Shown: positions 8,661 to 17,856, counted from the stretch's first letter. The stretch is DNA of 28,731 bases from an uncultured Lachnospiraceae bacterium (GCA_910586585.1 CAJUKA010000052.1:1-28731); one strand, 5' to 3'. Translations and numbers: made by a program. The notes: a model not told the origin generated them from the letters alone.

Positions 8661-9542
8661 ATGATGGCAGTATATGAATTAAAAAACGAGACAATTGCAA
8701 TTCAGGTTGACTCATGCGGGGCAGAGCTTCGTTCTCTCAAAAAACTGGATACAGGAATAGAATATTTATGGCAGGCTGATCCAACATTCTGGGGCAGAAC
8801 TTCACCGATTTTGTTTCCCTTTGTAGGCGGACTGCACAACAAAACTTATCGTACAAAAGGAAAGACTTATACTATGATGCAGCATGGATTTGCCAGAGAT
8901 TTGGAATTTGAAATGATATCATGCCAACCTGAAAGCGAAATCTGGTTTGAGCGAAAATCCGATACAGAAACATTAGAAAAATACCCTTACGAATTTATTT
9001 TGAAACTAGGATACAAACTTCTTCCAAATGGTGTCAGTGTACTTTGGCAGGTAGAAAATCCGGCTTCGGAAGCGCTTCCTTTCTCTATAGGCGGTCATCC
9101 AGCTTTTAACTGCCCAATCGACGCTGACAAAAAGCAGACAGATTATCAGATTTTTTTGGACGCCAAGGACGAAGTTATCAGCAGCAAAATCAATAAAATT
9201 GGTCTGGCAACAGGCGAAAAAGAGCGTTTTTCACTACAGAACGGACTGCTGCCCATAACAGAAAATTTATTTGATGAAGATGCTTTGGTAATAGAACATG
9301 ATCAGGCAAAAACCGTGGCACTGTGCAATGAAAAAGGCGAGCCCTACCTAACAGTGACAATGGATGCACCACTTTTTGGGATTTGGTCTCCGCCACATAA
9401 AAACGCACCTTTTATCTGCATTGAACCATGGTATGGCAGATGTGATCAAGAGAATTTTGAAGGCGATTTGACAGAGCGGGAATGGGGAAATCTGCTTGCT
9501 CCTGGCGATGTCTGGAAAAGAGAATATCAAATTAAAGTATAA
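8661..9542 (+). CDS. Aldose 1-epimerase family protein (LacX/GalM-like mutarotase)
   Basis: 293 aa, COG2017 galactose-mutarotase-like fold of the LacX subgroup. It probably interconverts alpha and beta anomers of an aldose such as galactose in the cytoplasm. Visible family motifs are the N-terminal DSCGAELRSLKKLDTG, ILFPFVGGLHN, MMQHGFARD (candidate catalytic His), FSIGGHPAFNCPI (second conserved His) and CIEPWYGRCD near the C-terminus. AAGGAG at 8651-8656 is followed by two tandem ATGs; spacing slightly favours the second (8664), and the difference is one residue. It is convergent with lacZ across a shared terminator at 9571-9609. The physical pairing with lacZ and galT supports a galactose or lactose role, but LacX-type proteins are less well characterised than true GalM, so the substrate is inferred. 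Confidence 0.88.
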   Translation: MMAVYELKNETIAIQVDSCGAELRSLKKLDTGIEYLWQADPTFWGRTSPILFPFVGGLHNKTYRTKGKTYTMMQHGFARDLEFEMISCQPESEIWFERKSDTETLEKYPYEFILKLGYKLLPNGVSVLWQVENPASEALPFSIGGHPAFNCPIDADKKQTDYQIFLDAKDEVISSKINKIGLATGEKERFSLQNGLLPITENLFDEDALVIEHDQAKTVALCNEKGEPYLTVTMDAPLFGIWSPPHKNAPFICIEPWYGRCDQENFEGDLTEREWGNLLAPGDVWKREYQIKV

Positions 9543-9570
9543 AACATTATTACAATTTTGTGTAATACGA

Positions 9571-9609
9571 AAAATAGCTTCCAGTCAAATAGGACCTGGA
9601 AGCTATTTT
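9571..9609. terminator. Strong bidirectional intrinsic terminator
   Basis: AAAATAGCTTCCAG (9571-9584) and CTGGAAGCTATTTT (9596-9609) form a perfect 14-bp stem with an 11-nt loop, with A-rich and T-rich flanks. A small TATTAC/GTAATA hairpin lies just to its left. It separates the convergent mutarotase gene and lacZ. Confidence 0.9.
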
Positions 9610-9623
9610 GCTTGGATACTTTT

Positions 9624-12600
9624 TTATATTCCTTTAAAATCAAACGACAAGTACTTATTTTTTATTGTATCTAATAAATATTCGTCATGTGTTCTTGCGC
9701 CCCAACTGTCATCACCGCCCACGCCCATCTGCATCAAGGCGATTCTAACAACTGTATAATATATTGGCGGAAGCTCATAGACGTGCATAGCATTTTCCAG
9801 TTCATGTGGTGTGTACGGCAGCACATTCACACTCAAATCTGTTCCGTAAAATGCTATCCCTCTTCCTTTGTTATCTGTAATGCTTACATTCCTAACCCCT
9901 GTATGGTTTCCGCACTCCTGCGGCACCAAATATTCTGCTAGGTTTTCTGTTACTTTTTTATGATATATTCCAAGCCTGCCTCCTTTGTCACGGTCGCAAT
10001 AGGTATCTGCCGGCCCAAGTCCATACCACGTAACATTTTCCAGGTCTGCATCCAATTTAAACAGCATGCCAAACTCTGGCATATCTGATATTTCTTCAGG
10101 CGGATTATATTCCAGCGTTGTATTGATTTTGCCATCTCCCGTCACTTTATAGGTCACTAAGCACTCGGATTCGGGTGTTGTTGGAAGACAATAATTGTAC
10201 TGTACTGTAACTTCTGTTTCCGTTTTTGTGATCACAGTTTTGCAAACCTGCTGATACAAACTTGCTGCTTTCCACTGTGCATAGCGAAACGGCATCTTAT
10301 TTCCAATATCATTATCTGTTGGTGCACGCCAGAAATTTGGTTTTGGTATTGCTTTTATCAGTTCTCTGCCTGCATATACATAAGAAACTAATCCCTTTCC
10401 TCCTTTATCAAACAAAGCCTCAAAATGTTGCCCACGCACACCAATATTGTAGGTTCCGTCTGCAATTTTTATTGGACTAATGCAGGCTGGTTCCTCTGGA
10501 TTGCCCAAAACCTTATAAATTCCCTGTCCAAACGCCACTTCATGACCGCATTTTGCCCAGAGTGTATCTTCTTTTAATACAAAGCTTACTGTCACTACAT
10601 ATTCGCCGTTTTTGGTAATTTTCCATGGCTCTTCATCACTCCATGGCGTCAAATGCAAAAACTGCGGCAGTGGATAGATTTGGGCTGAAAGCGGTTCTAC
10701 ATTTGTTTCCACAGTTGTTTTTGCAATCTCATGCCCTTCTCTTGACAGTACGATTACACAGGCGTAATCTGCTGTACTGGTAAAGAGATTTTTATTAATA
10801 ACCTGGAACGAATCATTATTTACTTGTATTTGGATATTTTGATAATTAAATTTTACTTCCTGCATTTTGGGAGATGGATTTCTATTTCCACCATAAACAA
10901 TCCCATTTCCACTGAAATTATAATCGCATGGTCTGTCGTCAAAATCGCCGCCATATCCCAAAACTTCTTTTCCATATCTGTCTTTATGATAAATTGACTG
11001 ATCCACATAATCCCAGATAAATCCGCCTTGATATAACGGATCCTCGTCCGCCAGATCGGTATATTTGTGCATAGCGCCACAAGAGTTTCCCATTGCATGG
11101 GTGTATTCGCATAGTAAAAACGGTTTGCTTCTATCCTTCGCCAAAAACGCCCTGACATCAGCGGCGCTTGGATACATGCGGCTCTCTATATCAGACGTGT
11201 CATTGTATCTTCTGTCATGAAAGATTCCTTCATAATGAACCAGTCTTGAATCATCAAGTTCCCGAAACTTTTGTGACATTTCGTGGATAACCGAGCCGCC
11301 AAATGATTCATTCCCGCAGGACCATATCAATATAGACGCGTGATTTTTATCCCGCTGATACATGGAATTTACACGGTCTAAAAGGAGTGCTTCCCATTCC
11401 TTCTGATTGCCTGGAAGCGCATTTTCTATTGGTTGTGGAATGCCATCCCACCTTCCATGTGTCTCCATATTGCACTCATCTATTAGATACAGTCCATATT
11501 CATCACAAAGCGCATACAACGCGGAACCATTGGGATAGTGGCTTGTTCTAATGGCATTGATATTGTTTTGCTTCATAGTAATGATATCTTTTCGAAGCTC
11601 GTTGGCATCAGGAACCCTGCCAATGCGCCCGCTAAACTCATGCCGGTTAACCCCCTTGAAAACAATACGCTTTCCATTGAGTGTCATAACGCCATTTTCT
11701 ATTGCAAACCGCCGAAATCCTACCTTTTGCGGTATCAATTCTGTTATTTCTCCCGCGCTGTTATATACTGTGATAAGAAGATCGTACAGATTTGGCTTCT
11801 CTGCACTCCAAAGCTGAGGATGCTCAACACTTACTGCAACTGGCACATTCTCGCCATCTGCAAGCGTAGTTTCAAAAGATAAGATTCTAGTGCCATGATA
11901 ACAGAGCATTAAATCTGCCTTGGCTGTATTTTGGGTAATCGCGGTCATAACAACTTTTAAATCCGCCTTTGTGTAATCTGTATTTAAATCGGTCTTTATT
12001 TTCAAATCACATATATGACTGTCTGGGATTGCGTACAAATACACGCTCCGAAAGATTCCAGAGAACCGGAAAAAATCCTGATCTTCACACCAGCTCCCGC
12101 TTGTCCATTTAAAAACACAAACTGCAAGCTTATTTTCTCCTTCATGAACAAATGGGGTCAGCTCAAATTCTGCAGGTGTAAAACTGTCCTCACTATATCC
12201 AACATAAGAACCATTACACCAGAGCGCAAATCCACTCTCCACTCCTTGAAAAGAAATAAATACCCTCTTTTGCGCAAATCGGCTAGGTATTGTGAAATAT
12301 TTCACATAACTTGCTGTTGGATTAAACTGTGTTGGAATTTCCCCTGGTACAATCACCTCATGTCCATCCCATGGATACTGTACATTGGTATATTGTGGTT
12401 TCCCATAGCCTTCCATTTGAATATGCGCTGGAACTCGAATATCCTCCCAGCCTTTACAATCATATTCCGGCATTTCAAAACCTTTGGGCGCGTCCTTATA
12501 ATTGGGCGCATATCGAAATTTCCACACTCCATCAAGGCTCTCTTTATATTGTTCAAACTTTTGTGCCATATCACATGCATCTGCATAATACTTATGATCC

Positions 12601-12677
12601 GAATGTGCTAAAACTCTATTTTCCCCATAAAATGTGGGATCTTTTATTTTCTCATAATCAAAATGCTGTGTTTGCGT
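9624..12677 (-). CDS. lacZ: Beta-galactosidase, GH2, LacZ type (apparent ACG start)
   Basis: Hydrolyses lactose and other beta-galactosides. From the first ATG (12569) the product is 981 aa; I extend it to 12677, giving 1017 aa, close to the 1024 of E. coli LacZ. The extra 36 codons read QTQHFDYEKIKDP then TFYGENRVLAHSDHKYYAD, aligning with the conserved LacZ start (NP..NRLAAH). At 12677 the expected start reads ACG, 7 nt after a strong GGAGGG SD, with an in-frame TAA just upstream; no ATG, GTG or TTG lies between it and 12569, and ATG 12569 has no SD. Seen in order: sugar-binding domain, immunoglobulin-like domains, TIM barrel with acid/base Glu in WSCGNES (421 from the ATG) and nucleophile Glu in LLCEYTHAMGN (488), then the small beta-sandwich domain 5. 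It follows galT on the same strand. Confidence 0.93.
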   Translation of the reverse strand, partial: TQTQHFDYEKIKDPTFYGENRVLAHSDHKYYADACDMAQKFEQYKESLDGVWKFRYAPNYKDAPKGFEMPEYDCKGWEDIRVPAHIQMEGYGKPQYTNVQYPWDGHEVIVPGEIPTQFNPTASYVKYFTIPSRFAQKRVFISFQGVESGFALWCNGSYVGYSEDSFTPAEFELTPFVHEGENKLAVCVFKWTSGSWCEDQDFFRFSGIFRSVYLYAIPDSHICDLKIKTDLNTDYTKADLKVVMTAITQNTAKADLMLCYHGTRILSFETTLADGENVPVAVSVEHPQLWSAEKPNLYDLLITVYNSAGEITELIPQKVGFRRFAIENGVMTLNGKRIVFKGVNRHEFSGRIGRVPDANELRKDIITMKQNNINAIRTSHYPNGSALYALCDEYGLYLIDECNMETHGRWDGIPQPIENALPGNQKEWEALLLDRVNSMYQRDKNHASILIWSCGNESFGGSVIHEMSQKFRELDDSRLVHYEGIFHDRRYNDTSDIESRMYPSAADVRAFLAKDRSKPFLLCEYTHAMGNSCGAMHKYTDLADEDPLYQGGFIWDYVDQSIYHKDRYGKEVLGYGGDFDDRPCDYNFSGNGIVYGGNRNPSPKMQEVKFNYQNIQIQVNNDSFQVINKNLFTSTADYACVIVLSREGHEIAKTTVETNVEPLSAQIYPLPQFLHLTPWSDEEPWKITKNGEYVVTVSFVLKEDTLWAKCGHEVAFGQGIYKVLGNPEEPACISPIKIADGTYNIGVRGQHFEALFDKGGKGLVSYVYAGRELIKAIPKPNFWRAPTDNDIGNKMPFRYAQWKAASLYQQVCKTVITKTETEVTVQYNYCLPTTPESECLVTYKVTGDGKINTTLEYNPPEEISDMPEFGMLFKLDADLENVTWYGLGPADTYCDRDKGGRLGIYHKKVTENLAEYLVPQECGNHTGVRNVSITDNKGRGIAFYGTDLSVNVLPYTPHELENAMHVYELPPIYYTVVRIALMQMGVGGDDSWGARTHDEYLLDTIKNKYLSFDFKGI

Positions 12678-12706
12678 ATGAATTCCCTCCTTTTTTTAAT
12701 TGTTGC

Positions 12707-12763
12707 GCGATAGCACTAAGGGTAAAGTCGCTCAAGAACTCTTGTTTGCTTTTGCAACTTTAC
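12707..12763 (-). promoter_or_regulatory. Possible weak promoter and palindromic sites before lacZ
   Basis: On the minus strand: TTGAGC (plus 12730-12735), 17 nt, then TGC-TATCGC (TATCGC at plus 12707-12712), a weak extended -10. Overlapping it are GTAAAGT (12722-12728) inverted as ACTTTAC (12757-12763), and a central CAAGAACTCTTG (12733-12744) with 5-bp arms, which could be an operator. A further ATCCAGC/GCTGGAT pair spans 12765-12812. The galT-lacZ gap is 160 bp, long enough for an internal promoter, but none of this is strong. Confidence 0.3.
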
Positions 12764-12837
12764 TATCCAGCAGAAATTATTTTCAAAAGTACTTGACACT
12801 TCTTAGCTGGATTTTTATGCAACCATTTTTAAATCTC

Positions 12838-14355
12838 CTAATCAACAACACTGTCAATAAACTTCTGGAATGCTGCCATTCCTTTCTCATCTCTTTTGTA
12901 AACGCCTGCGTGTTCCAGTACTTTGCCAAATACAATTCCAACCTCTTTTTCAAGGATATCCATTACATTCTCTTGTGTCACGCTGTCATATTGAGGAAGA
13001 AATTCATCAACCCAATCTGCGTGTTTCTCTAATACTTCGTCTTTGCGCAAATCTTCTTTTGCTACAATCGCTTTTCCCAGCTGCTCAAGCTCTGCCTTTA
13101 GTCTTGATGGGAGCACAGCCAGCCCCATAACCTCGATCAATCCGATATTCTCTTTTTTGATATGGTGAAGCTCTGCGTGCGGATGGTAGACGCCAAGTGG
13201 GTGTTCCTCGGTTGTAATATTATTTCTAAGTACCAAATCAAGCTCATAATTTTCACCGCGTTTTCTTGCAATTGGGGTGATCGTATTGTGTGGTTCTCCA
13301 TCTGTCTCGGCAAAAATAAATACAGATTCATCTGTATAATCACGCCATTTCGCAAGGATAACATCAGCAAGCGCAATAATACGATTATAATCTTTGTGGG
13401 AAAGCCGAACCACAGACATTGGCCACTTGACAATTCCCGCCTGAATATCCTCAAATCCTTTGAGTGTGAGTTCTTTCTCTATAGGTGCCTTTGCCATAGC
13501 AAACTCATAATTTCCGCCCTGGAAATGGTCATGACTTAAAATGGAACCGCCAACAATTGGAAGATCCGCATTGGAACCAACAAAATAATGCGGAAACTGC
13601 TCTACAAACTGAAAAAGCTTCACAAAGGTATCATGTTCTATCTTCATAGGAATATGCTGGCTGTTAAAAACAATGCAGTGCTCATTGTAATATACATATG
13701 GAGAATATTGAAATCCCCATTTGTTTCCCTGAATTTCGACAGGTATAATTCTATGATTTTGTCTTGCCGGATGATTGACTCTGCCAGCATAGCCTTCATT
13801 TTCCATACAGAGCTGACATTTGGGATATCCACTCTGCTTTGCATTTTTTGCAGCAGCAATTGCTTTGGGATCTTTTTCTGGTTTCGAAAGATTAATTGTG
13901 ATATCCATCTCGCCATACGCTGTCTGCGCTTTCCACTTCATATCTCGGGCAATCCGATAACGCCTGATATAATCTGTATTCTGGCTGAATGCATAATACC
14001 AGTCTGTCGCTGCCTTCGGTCCCTTTTCCTCATAAAGCTTTCTGAATGTAAAAATCACATCAGATGGACGCGGCACCAAAGCTCCCATAATCTTTGTGTC
14101 AAACAAATCCCTGTAAACAATACTGTCATCTGAAAGCAGACCTTTTTCCACTGCATAATCAAGCAGCTCCTTTAAGAGTGCTTCCAAATCAAATCCAGCG
14201 GGATTAGGAATACGCTCCAGCTTGACAGGTTCCTCATACTCTTCGATGCCAAAAAGCTCTAAAAGCCTATTGGTTGTATAAATTTTGTCCTCCTCATCGA
14301 CAAGCCCTGCTGCGATACCATAGTTTACAAGTTCTGCAATACTTTTTGTAATCAT
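12838..14355 (-). CDS. galT: UDP-glucose--hexose-1-phosphate uridylyltransferase, Firmicute (class II) type
   Basis: 505 aa. Exchanges UMP between UDP-glucose and galactose 1-phosphate in the Leloir pathway. The length and the helical N-terminal half (LVNYGIAAGLVDEEDKIY) are those of the Firmicute class II GalT, not the 350-aa E. coli type. The catalytic HxHxQ motif is visible as SHDHFQGG (His275, His277, Gln279). A CQLCMENEGYAGR segment and NHPARQNHRIIP are also typical. The SD GGGGGA lies 6 nt before the ATG. It starts 21 bp after the HAD phosphatase gene ends, so the two are probably cotranscribed; lacZ follows. No galK or galE is in the window, so phosphorylation and epimerisation must come from elsewhere. 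Confidence 0.96.
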   Translation of the reverse strand: MITKSIAELVNYGIAAGLVDEEDKIYTTNRLLELFGIEEYEEPVKLERIPNPAGFDLEALLKELLDYAVEKGLLSDDSIVYRDLFDTKIMGALVPRPSDVIFTFRKLYEEKGPKAATDWYYAFSQNTDYIRRYRIARDMKWKAQTAYGEMDITINLSKPEKDPKAIAAAKNAKQSGYPKCQLCMENEGYAGRVNHPARQNHRIIPVEIQGNKWGFQYSPYVYYNEHCIVFNSQHIPMKIEHDTFVKLFQFVEQFPHYFVGSNADLPIVGGSILSHDHFQGGNYEFAMAKAPIEKELTLKGFEDIQAGIVKWPMSVVRLSHKDYNRIIALADVILAKWRDYTDESVFIFAETDGEPHNTITPIARKRGENYELDLVLRNNITTEEHPLGVYHPHAELHHIKKENIGLIEVMGLAVLPSRLKAELEQLGKAIVAKEDLRKDEVLEKHADWVDEFLPQYDSVTQENVMDILEKEVGIVFGKVLEHAGVYKRDEKGMAAFQKFIDSVVD

Positions 14356-14376
14356 TAATTTTCCCCCTTTTTATTT

Positions 14377-15132
14377 TTAAAGACTTTGAGAGTCTATTTT
14401 TTCATATACTGCTTGTAATCTGTCTTCTTCAATCAACGCAATCACTTCTTTCAGATTCCTAATTTCATAATCTATTTTCAGATCTCTTGTATTTTTTGTT
14501 CCTTTTGGATTGTACCAACAACATAAAATCCCCGCATTGTTTCCGCCCTGCATGTCACTTGTCAGCGAATCTCCAACAATCATAATTTCATCGTTTCGCA
14601 AATGTTCTTGACTTGTTCCTGCTTTCTTTATTTCGCCGAATACATGATTGAAAAATTCTATATTCGGTTTCTCTACCCCAATTTCATCTGAAATAAATGT
14701 CCCGTCAAGAAGTGTGTCCAACCCTGATTTTGCAAGCTTCCTGCTCTGCGCCGCCAAAGTACCGTTTGTCACTGCATACTGCTTTACTTTGGACTTCAGC
14801 TCTAAAATAAACGCGTTCGCATCGTCATTAAAAAATACCTTGTCTCCTAATCGGATCTGATATTCTTTATTAAATGCCTGTGCCTTTTGCACAGAAAGCC
14901 CTTCGCTTGCAAAAAATTCTTCAAACCGTCCTATCAAGGTCTGTTCTTTGGTAATTTCACCGCGTTCCAACCGCTCCCAATACTTTGCATTGATATTAGA
15001 ATAGCGCTCTATCATTTCATCGGTACAATTACCCATATGAAAAATCTCAAAACATTTCTTCACAGCATCGTATTCCGATTGCTTAAAATCTAATAATGTT
15101 CCATCTATATCCCATAAAATTACCTTAACCAT
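14377..15132 (-). CDS. HAD-family hydrolase, YjjG-like 5'-nucleotidase type
   Basis: 251 aa cytoplasmic phosphatase of the HAD superfamily. Motif I is DIDGTLLD with nucleophile Asp8 and acid/base Asp10; motif II is VTNGT; motif III Lys is in IGVEKPN; motif IV is VGDSLTSDMQGG. The overall pattern, including an alpha-helical cap and the GDSLTSDMQGG segment followed by WYNP, fits the YjjG group of noncanonical pyrimidine nucleotidases, but HAD substrate calls from sequence are unreliable. AGGGAG lies 6 nt before ATG 15132. It precedes galT by 21 bp in what looks like an operon, so a role in sugar-phosphate or nucleotide housekeeping around the Leloir pathway is possible but unproven. Confidence 0.88.
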   Translation of the reverse strand: MVKVILWDIDGTLLDFKQSEYDAVKKCFEIFHMGNCTDEMIERYSNINAKYWERLERGEITKEQTLIGRFEEFFASEGLSVQKAQAFNKEYQIRLGDKVFFNDDANAFILELKSKVKQYAVTNGTLAAQSRKLAKSGLDTLLDGTFISDEIGVEKPNIEFFNHVFGEIKKAGTSQEHLRNDEIMIVGDSLTSDMQGGNNAGILCCWYNPKGTKNTRDLKIDYEIRNLKEVIALIEEDRLQAVYEKIDSQSL

Positions 15133-15202
15133 TCCAATCTCCCTATCCGATCCTCAAATTAATAATGGGCAAAATCATCTGTGCTAATTCTTTTTCGTCG
15201 TT

Positions 15203-17242
15203 CTACCAGCTTTTTTGAAGTGTTGTATCCCAATCCATCAAATAGGGATTATCTGGTGACTGACGCAGCATTTCATAAATTTGACTTCTCTTTCTTGTCG
15301 GTGAATCATCAGTGGTATTTGGATCACTTTGCCAGAACTGGTATCCCAGCATATATGCGTCTATCATCTCATCCCATGAACCATACATCTTCTGCAAGAT
15401 CAAAGAATTTTCGAGTGATGCATCCATCGCTTCTTCATAGGTCATATAATCGCAGATATAAAAAGCGGCATAAAGCTGATTGAGCCTGCACAAATCCCAT
15501 GCAGCCATGTCGTCTTCATCTTGTCCTGCATGATACATATTGTAAGCAATCACATAACGATAGGCATTTTTCTTCAGACTTGATTTCAGGAATTCTTTAT
15601 GAAAATCATCTTCCTCCAGTTCCAAAAGTCCCAGTTCCTTTAGTTCTTCCATACAGTCCCGATAGCCTTTCCGGTGTCCTTCCTCTTTTAGCCATTCTGC
15701 TTTTTCCAAGGCCGATTCTCGGTCATAAATTTTCCAATCAGAAGCCAGAAGACTTTTGTCAATCTCAATATTTTCCTCAGTAAGCTTTATTCCGCCAATA
15801 AGTCTCCAATTCCAGCCATTGCTGTAAGTCAGCGCTGCATATGTGGCGTTGAACCAATAAATAGTGTCAGGAAGTGTTTCATTCTTCTGACCTGTTTCGC
15901 TACCCATAAGCTTTGCAATTGTCAGAATCTCTTCCTGTTGCTGTACTTCTCCCTGTTCTTCTACATTCTCTGTGTCCGAAGCCTTATCATAATATGCTGA
16001 TAAATCAAGCCCATATGCATTCTCCAGTTCGCGGATAACCGTATTGGTAGAAGCATCATACTGTTCTTCTGACAAATAAATCGTTACTGCCAAATAAAAA
16101 CTCTCATCAACTGGAATAAAGCACAACACCTCTGCTCTGGGAAAATATTCGTCTGATTTTGCACTTTTTTTCTCATAGGATATCACGCAATACATCGCGT
16201 CTTCAAAATCGGGAACAGAAAACATCGCGCTTTTCCATACATTTCGTATTTTCTGGTTATCTTCGAAACGAGATTGGTATATTAGCTCCATCTCTGTTTT
16301 CAACTCGGTCATAATTATACTATTTCCATACAATGTATTCAGATCAGCTACTACACGAACACCATGCAGAAAAGAATAGGCATGACTTGCATGTATATTT
16401 GTTTCCCGTGCTTTGGGAATCAGAACTGGACACTCTACCACCTCATCATAATCTGAAAATGTACCAAGTCCCAAATATTGATATCCATCAACCGTTTCTA
16501 ACGTGTTGTGTCCCTCTTTTACCTGATAATCATCCTGGTTTTCGTCTGATGGCTCAATTGGACTTTCTACTTTTATCGCGTCCAAAGAAATCCCATAACA
16601 CGTCTCTATTTCACATAAAACACGATCCGCTTCTCGGTCTGTCTCCCCTGGAACTGTTTCAAGTGTCCAGTCAATCCCTGCCCCATTTGGCTGTATTTCC
16701 ATATAACGCAGGCTTTTCACCTCAAAAGATGTCCCATCATATCCCATTCCCATACCAGTTATAATACAGTACCGGTCTTCACCGTTTTCCAATATCCCGC
16801 TAAATTTAAGATCTGCATAGTCTATCTCTGGCCCCTGATACTGTTCCAATCTTTTCTCTACACTTATCGCAAACATATCATAAAGCTCTTCAGTGCTGTC
16901 ATAATTACAGATATTATTATAATAATACAGGCCATGCTGATTATAAAATGCTGTCCCCTCTGTCACTTCTGCTTCTTTGGGAAGATAGATTTCATAGATG
17001 GTTTCTGTATCATCATAATCTCTCATTTCCATCTTTTCTATAAACTCAAACGCATCTTCTTTTTCATCAGATTTATCTGTTCCCTGTGTTTCCTTGGTTT
17101 CTTCCCCTCTTTTTTCACCCTCTTCACTTTCCATCTGGGCTGTCTCTGCCTCTTGACGGCTGCCGCATCCAGTAAATACTCCAAAAAGCAGTACACAAGC
17201 CAGGATAAGAAACTTAAGTTTGTGTATTGTCGTATTGTTCAT
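15203..17242 (-). CDS. Large lipoprotein with C-terminal DUF1266-like domain
   Basis: 679 aa. Signal peptide with Lys-rich start and hydrophobic core, ending in lipobox VFTGC, lipidated Cys26. An acidic Glu/Lys/Asp-rich linker follows (to about 70). The middle seems to hold two related modules: each starts near a Thr/Tyr-rich strand region and ends in a Leu-Glu-x-x-YG-Leu pattern (CEIETCYGISLDAIK; RELENAYGLDLSAYY). The last 200 residues match DUF1266: YDRESALEKAEWLKEEGHRK, then AAWDLCRLNQLYAAFY, then a SWDEMIDAYMLGYQFWQSD segment. Function unknown; probably exposed on the cell surface. ATG 17242 is chosen because AAGGAGGAG lies 7 nt upstream; a TTG 21 nt earlier would put the SD inside the gene. 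It precedes the HAD gene by 70 bp on the same strand. Family assignment from memory of the motif pattern. Confidence 0.8.
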   Translation of the reverse strand: MNNTTIHKLKFLILACVLLFGVFTGCGSRQEAETAQMESEEGEKRGEETKETQGTDKSDEKEDAFEFIEKMEMRDYDDTETIYEIYLPKEAEVTEGTAFYNQHGLYYYNNICNYDSTEELYDMFAISVEKRLEQYQGPEIDYADLKFSGILENGEDRYCIITGMGMGYDGTSFEVKSLRYMEIQPNGAGIDWTLETVPGETDREADRVLCEIETCYGISLDAIKVESPIEPSDENQDDYQVKEGHNTLETVDGYQYLGLGTFSDYDEVVECPVLIPKARETNIHASHAYSFLHGVRVVADLNTLYGNSIIMTELKTEMELIYQSRFEDNQKIRNVWKSAMFSVPDFEDAMYCVISYEKKSAKSDEYFPRAEVLCFIPVDESFYLAVTIYLSEEQYDASTNTVIRELENAYGLDLSAYYDKASDTENVEEQGEVQQQEEILTIAKLMGSETGQKNETLPDTIYWFNATYAALTYSNGWNWRLIGGIKLTEENIEIDKSLLASDWKIYDRESALEKAEWLKEEGHRKGYRDCMEELKELGLLELEEDDFHKEFLKSSLKKNAYRYVIAYNMYHAGQDEDDMAAWDLCRLNQLYAAFYICDYMTYEEAMDASLENSLILQKMYGSWDEMIDAYMLGYQFWQSDPNTTDDSPTRKRSQIYEMLRQSPDNPYLMDWDTTLQKSW

Positions 17243-17383
17243 AAATAAACTCCTCCTTCGCAAAAGTCAGCAGGATATAATGCTTTCTTATCTGATAAAC
17301 AGCTTTTTAACAATTCCATTTTCTTCTATTTTATAAGCAAATGGCTTTTCATGCAACTATATCTTATCAATTAAGCAAAGAAT

Positions 17384-17413
17384 TTGTAACAGTCCAGCCC
17401 AGAACTGTTACAA
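17384..17413. repeat. 30-bp palindrome related to the ends of the 191-bp element
   Basis: TTGTAACAGT (17384-17393) and ACTGTTACAA (17404-17413) are perfect 10-bp arms around 10 nt. Read on the minus strand the first 19 nt are identical to the left end of the element at 2496 (TTGTAACAGTTCTGGGCTG). It looks like a solo or collapsed copy of the same repeat family. It lies just past the terminator at 17431-17462. Confidence 0.75.
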
Positions 17414-17430
17414 GGATTTCTTTTACAGAA

Positions 17431-17462
17431 AAAAATAATCCGGAAATTCAATTTTCCCGGAT
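17431..17462 (-). terminator. Intrinsic terminator after the glycan locus and the Rpn fragment
   Basis: On the minus strand ATCCGGGAAAA pairs with TTTCCGGAT (one bulged G) around a short loop, followed by TATTTTTTT. It lies 53 bp past the stop of the Rpn fragment and is the first clear terminator below the glycan genes. Confidence 0.75.
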
Positions 17463-17514
17463 CATTTCTTCTGAACTTTTTATTTTATCAATTTTGCTAC
17501 CCTAAATTGTACTT

Positions 17515-17835
17515 CTATTTCCAATAAGTAGTTATATATTCTTCTATTTCTTCTACGCTTTTATGGTATTCTTCCATAATATACTGTCTAGTTTCTTCCT
17601 GTGGTACACCCCATTTTTTATTGGAACGGATCACTCCTATAATCTCTCCCTCTATCCTGCCTTCCGCTCTTCCTTTTTCTATCCCTTCTTCTCTGATTTC
17701 CTGAATTGCAAGACACATATCAATCATCTCCTCTTTTTCTGAATACCTTATCTTAGAACCTGTCACAGTATTTATCACATCTGCCGCCTGACGCTCCACT
17801 AGAAACTGTGAAATATTAAAATAAAACAGATTCAC
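17515..17835 (-). pseudogene. 3' fragment of an Rpn/PD-(D/E)XK nuclease-transposase family gene
   Basis: 106 codons from a GTG that follows an in-frame TAA directly. The frame matches only the C-terminal tail of Rpn-family (recombination-promoting nuclease, often called PD-(D/E)XK transposase) proteins: ADVINTVTGSKIRYSEKEE, then MIDMCLAIQEIREEG, a Gly-Arg-Glu-rich stretch (EKGRAEGRIEG), and a terminal helix with IRSNKKWGVPQEETRQYIME. Intact relatives are about 300 aa and carry the nuclease domain upstream; here the upstream DNA is already the cytidylyltransferase gene 22 bp away, so the catalytic part is missing. There is no SD. A closely similar copy lies at 28502-28731 in the same orientation, on the other side of the glycan locus. 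Probably a non-functional remnant. Confidence 0.75.
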
Positions 17836-17856
17836 TTAAAAATGTTATGCATGATT

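Noticed and set aside
17243..17263. Lipoprotein start at TTG 17263
   Set aside because: The SD AAGGAGGAG would be coding; ATG 17242 gives a normal lipoprotein signal peptide.
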